Assembly: GCA_944381535.1 (NCBI GenBank)
Contig: CALWLN010000070.1
Coordinates: 20,266-84,265 of the forward strand
DNA: 64,000 bases
Direction of reading: 5' to 3'
Source: an uncultured Lachnospiraceae bacterium
GTDB taxonomy: Bacteria; Bacillota; Clostridia; Lachnospirales; Lachnospiraceae
Shown here: positions 61,454 through 64,000 of the stretch, piece by piece
Layout: every line of letters begins with the position of its first letter
Numbering within the stretch: position 1 is the stretch's first letter
Made by a program: the position numbers and the translations under genes
The notes under the pieces: model-generated
Databases searched by the model: none
What the model saw: the letters and a program-made list of their open reading frames with translations, nothing else
What the model was told of the DNA's origin: nothing

Positions 61454-63007
61454 TTAAGCGTTTCGCACCAACACAATCTTCACCGGCAGATTGGAGTGTC
61501 TTCCCTCCAGAGAGATATCCAGAACCGCCTCCATTCTTGCCCCGTGAAAATTCTCAAAATTCAGTTCAAACTCCGCTTCTGCTTTGGACATATACAGGTT
61601 ATTCAGCGGCAGAATCCGGTTGCTTCCGTTCACCGCCGTCACACCTTCGGGCAGATACAGCTGCATTTTTACCCACTGCTGCTGGCAGAGAATCCCGGAA
61701 TTGGTAACCTGCACCCGGAAGGTTCTGTTCTCTCCGGTGGTAAAATTCACGCTTCCCTGATAGTCCACCATCACATAGAAGGCCGTATGCTCGTAACGGG
61801 CCACATAGGGGGACAAGGCTGTCAACTGATTCACCGGGAGCTGCTTATTCTTTCCGTTTCCGTTGATCAGCGGGATATAATCCTCCTTCTCGCAGTAAAG
61901 AGCCTCCCCCTCCTTGCAGAAAATAGTGTAGCCCCCCTCATGAAGCAGGTCGCAGTTGGCAATGCCAAGAAACATGGGTGTTACCCGCAGAATTCTGTCC
62001 GTTAGCTCTGTCACGGTCTCCGGCACCCATATACCGCCGCTGGTCTTATCAATGCAGAGCGTGGCAATCTTGTCATTGAGGGGCGCCGTCCATTTCTCCG
62101 GAATGTTGGAAGCGCCCCGCAGGATTCCCAGAAGCGCGCCCAGAGAGGCCCCGGAGCAGTCCGTATCCTCCCCGCAGGAGACGGACAGGCACAGCGCCTT
62201 CCCGAAATCATCCTCCCCGTAGAGCCACCCCATCATGGCGTACGCAATGTTCTCCGGCGCGTCAAAACCGGGAGCCCCTAACTCCAGGTCCCGCTCCTTA
62301 GGGTCTATCTCAGAAATTTTGCAGCCCTGGATTCCAAAGGTCCCCGGCACACAGTTATGCACCTCCCGGCGGGCCTCAAAGAAATCCATATGCTTTTCAT
62401 AGCACTCCCGCGCCTTCTTCACGCCTCTTGCCACGGCGGAATCCGCGGGAATATAGGAAAGGGCGATATCCAAAAGCTTATTTTTATCCTGCTCCACAAA
62501 GGCCGCGCTCTCCAGGGCCGCAAAGAATACCTCTCCCAGCATGCCTTCGTCGGCATGGTCCACAATGGCGTCCTCATAGGCGTACCTTACAGCCAGATCC
62601 GGATGTCCCGGAGCCAGGCAGGCCCACAGCTCGGAGCGGATAAAGCAGCCGCAGGAATCCTTGTAGGTATTGTCCAAAGCTCCCGCCATGGGAGGTACGA
62701 AGCCGGCCCTGAGATTGGCCTTTCCGGTGCCGTATTCCACCCAGTTGGGAATGATATAGGATAACCAGTATTCCCCCAGAATGGACGCATTTACGTTTCT
62801 TCCGTACTTCTCCACCGCCGCCAGCCACACGATCTGAAGGTCCAGATCGTCATTGGGGGGCGGTCCCATGGAGAGGTCCTGGGTGTAATAATCCAGTTCC
62901 ACCTTCATTCTTCTTCCCTCAAAGGGTGCTCCCAGAACGCCGCCGATATTCTTGCCGGCCCAGCACCCCATTACCTTGTCCTTATAGCTTTGAAAACTTA
63001 ACTCCAT
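61454..63007 (-). CDS. ADP-ribosylglycohydrolase-family protein with C-terminal beta domain
   Basis: A 517-aa protein. Residues about 8-345 form an ADP-ribosylglycohydrolase (DraG-like) fold with metal-binding acidic motifs PNDDLDLQ and GEDTDCSGASLG. The last 170 residues are beta-rich and not seen in DraG. Start at ATG 63007 with GGAGG eight bases upstream. Many such proteins next to sugar genes probably act on nucleosides or glycosides rather than on modified proteins. It is separated from the permease operon by a terminator. Function unproven. Confidence 0.82.
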   Translation of the reverse strand: MELSFQSYKDKVMGCWAGKNIGGVLGAPFEGRRMKVELDYYTQDLSMGPPPNDDLDLQIVWLAAVEKYGRNVNASILGEYWLSYIIPNWVEYGTGKANLRAGFVPPMAGALDNTYKDSCGCFIRSELWACLAPGHPDLAVRYAYEDAIVDHADEGMLGEVFFAALESAAFVEQDKNKLLDIALSYIPADSAVARGVKKARECYEKHMDFFEARREVHNCVPGTFGIQGCKISEIDPKERDLELGAPGFDAPENIAYAMMGWLYGEDDFGKALCLSVSCGEDTDCSGASLGALLGILRGASNIPEKWTAPLNDKIATLCIDKTSGGIWVPETVTELTDRILRVTPMFLGIANCDLLHEGGYTIFCKEGEALYCEKEDYIPLINGNGKNKQLPVNQLTALSPYVARYEHTAFYVMVDYQGSVNFTTGENRTFRVQVTNSGILCQQQWVKMQLYLPEGVTAVNGSNRILPLNNLYMSKAEAEFELNFENFHGARMEAVLDISLEGRHSNLPVKIVLVRNA

Positions 63008-63169
63008 ACGGTTGTCCTCCAATCCTTATGTAGAGCGGTCTCGGAAACTCAATATAGCCCGTATTTCCGCTCTTTTTTCTTACTCTGCTTTTTTGTTTTC
63101 CTCCATAGTCCAGAAAAACAATCTTATAAAATTTTCAAATAACTATTGACATTTTCCTTGAATTGTGCG

Positions 63170-63204
63170 GCGCATTTGATAACTGTTCCAGTTATCAAAT
63201 GCGC
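63170..63204. repeat. Perfect hairpin upstream of the transposase
   Basis: A 15-bp stem GCGCATTTGATAACT (63170-63184) / AGTTATCAAATGCGC (63190-63204) with a five-base loop. It lies 55 bp before the transposase ATG and may be part of the IS left end. Nothing else was found in the 63008-63258 gap. Confidence 0.6.
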
Positions 63205-63258
63205 CCTTGTAATTAAGAAGTATCACGCCACAACTTACTTACAAGGAGGTACCGCACT

Positions 63259-64000
63259 ATGATCAAACACTGGCAATCCATGCAGGACTACAAATGTTTT
63301 CTCCATAATTCCAAAGTTTCTTTCGATTCTTCCGAAAGAAACAGGCTCCATACAGAACTTTGGAAACCCTGGCAGAAACTCCGGCGTTTCGATACCGATA
63401 AGGCCATGGAGCTTCTCCTTCCCTTCTACTCCTCTACCGGCAGGCCTGCCGAAAACCAGCCCCAGATATTAAGGTCTTTTATCCTTTTCTTCCTTCTGAT
63501 TTCTGAAGGCCTTGCCAAGCCTTCTCTTACTTTTTGGGTGGACAGGCTTAAACTTGACCGCGTTCTTGCCGCGCTCATCGGCTGTACGTTGGATTCCCTT
63601 CCTCCCCTTGGCTCCTACTTTGACTTCATGGACAGGCTCTGGCCCGCTCCGGTAACGGACTTATACGCCCGGAACAAACTCCTCCCCGCTTCCTGGAACA
63701 GCAAAAAGCCAGATAAACCAAAAGGCAAAAATCAGAAAGCCCAGGAATCGAAACCCAAAATCACAGAGGCTATCGAAAAACGCCTCTTGAACGGCATGGA
63801 TATCCCTTTCAACTTTGAAGAGCGCCTTCAGCGCTTCTTCTATCATGTGGCCGTCCTTCCTTCCATGGAATGTGGCCTTATACCAATGGAACATCTTACC
63901 GTATCTGGTGACGGCACTGCCGTACATACCCACGCCTGCCCCAGAGGACGCCATAGGGACGGCGCTCCGGAAAACCTGCGCCATTTTCCTGATCCCGATG
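63259..64000 (+). CDS. Transposase, N-terminal part (3' end beyond window)
   Basis: The ATG at 63259 has AAGGAGGT upstream, and the frame is open to the window edge (247 codons). It begins MIKHWQSMQDYKCF and includes STGRPAENQPQILRSFILFF, a pattern of IS4/IS5/IS1182-like transposase N-termini, and HLTVSGDGTAVHTHACPRG, which holds the first catalytic Asp of a DDE site. The IS family cannot be fixed without the rest. Opposite-strand frames here are shadows. Confidence 0.78.
   Translation, partial: MIKHWQSMQDYKCFLHNSKVSFDSSERNRLHTELWKPWQKLRRFDTDKAMELLLPFYSSTGRPAENQPQILRSFILFFLLISEGLAKPSLTFWVDRLKLDRVLAALIGCTLDSLPPLGSYFDFMDRLWPAPVTDLYARNKLLPASWNSKKPDKPKGKNQKAQESKPKITEAIEKRLLNGMDIPFNFEERLQRFFYHVAVLPSMECGLIPMEHLTVSGDGTAVHTHACPRGRHRDGAPENLRHFPDPD

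Noticed and set aside
63146-63174. TTGACA at 63146 as a transposase promoter
   Set aside because: No -10 box at 16-18 bp spacing; the position is occupied by the GC-rich hairpin arm.

Overview
The window reads as chromosome of a spore-forming Clostridia, most likely a gut Lachnospiraceae. Support for this: sporulation genes spoIIAA-spoIIAB-sigF and spoVAA-AE, LL-diaminopimelate aminotransferase (dapL), a T-box leader on valS, several YesN/YesM- and LplB/LplC-type sugar systems, and strong AGGAGG ribosome sites throughout. The backbone is moderately GC-rich. Between about 28.6 and 40.4 kb there are clearly AT-rich islets.

Layout. 0-9.5 kb: a sugar-uptake locus. It has two ABC permeases (one cut by the window edge), a YesN/YesM two-component pair, a fused ROK sugar kinase / ribulose-phosphate-3-epimerase-type enzyme, an RpiB isomerase and a GH78-like glycosidase. 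The kinase, isomerase and epimerase together match the D-allose pathway. Two promoters carry the same tandem operator at identical spacing, suggesting one YesN regulon. 9.6-25.3 kb: housekeeping and sporulation genes (dapL, eukaryotic-type hisA, guaB, spoVAD-spoVAE, a polysaccharide deacetylase, a Ca-type P-ATPase) and a trio of small membrane proteins, two with zinc ribbons. 25.5-28.6 kb: two Gfo/Idh/MocA oxidoreductases divergent from an AraC regulator.

28.7-40.4 kb: a patchwork of AT-rich defence-like islets interleaved with a native ECF-sigma/anti-sigma/VWA operon. An AlwI-family nuclease, two AbiEii-type nucleotidyltransferases and RloB are all truncated or frameshifted. Their partners (Dam-type methylase, two AbiEi antitoxins, RloA ATPase) are intact. 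The last islet is about 3.2 kb and sits inside spoVAC. It replaced the gene's 3' end with a diverged but in-frame copy and left the original 3' end stranded at 37.1-37.24 kb.

40.3-50.3 kb: spoVAC-AB-AA, sigF-spoIIAB-spoIIAA, a zinc-ribbon TPR protein, folC and valS. Upstream of folC a 200-bp segment is bounded by perfect 19-bp inverted repeats and holds an outward promoter pointing away from folC, a candidate invertible switch. 50.3-61.3 kb: one eight-gene operon with sugar permeases, a solute-binding lipoprotein, a membrane AraC regulator, an unassigned glycyl radical enzyme with its activase, an SGNH hydrolase and a zinc alcohol dehydrogenase. An ADP-ribosylglycohydrolase-family gene and the start of a transposase close the window. 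No rRNA, tRNA or CRISPR array was seen.
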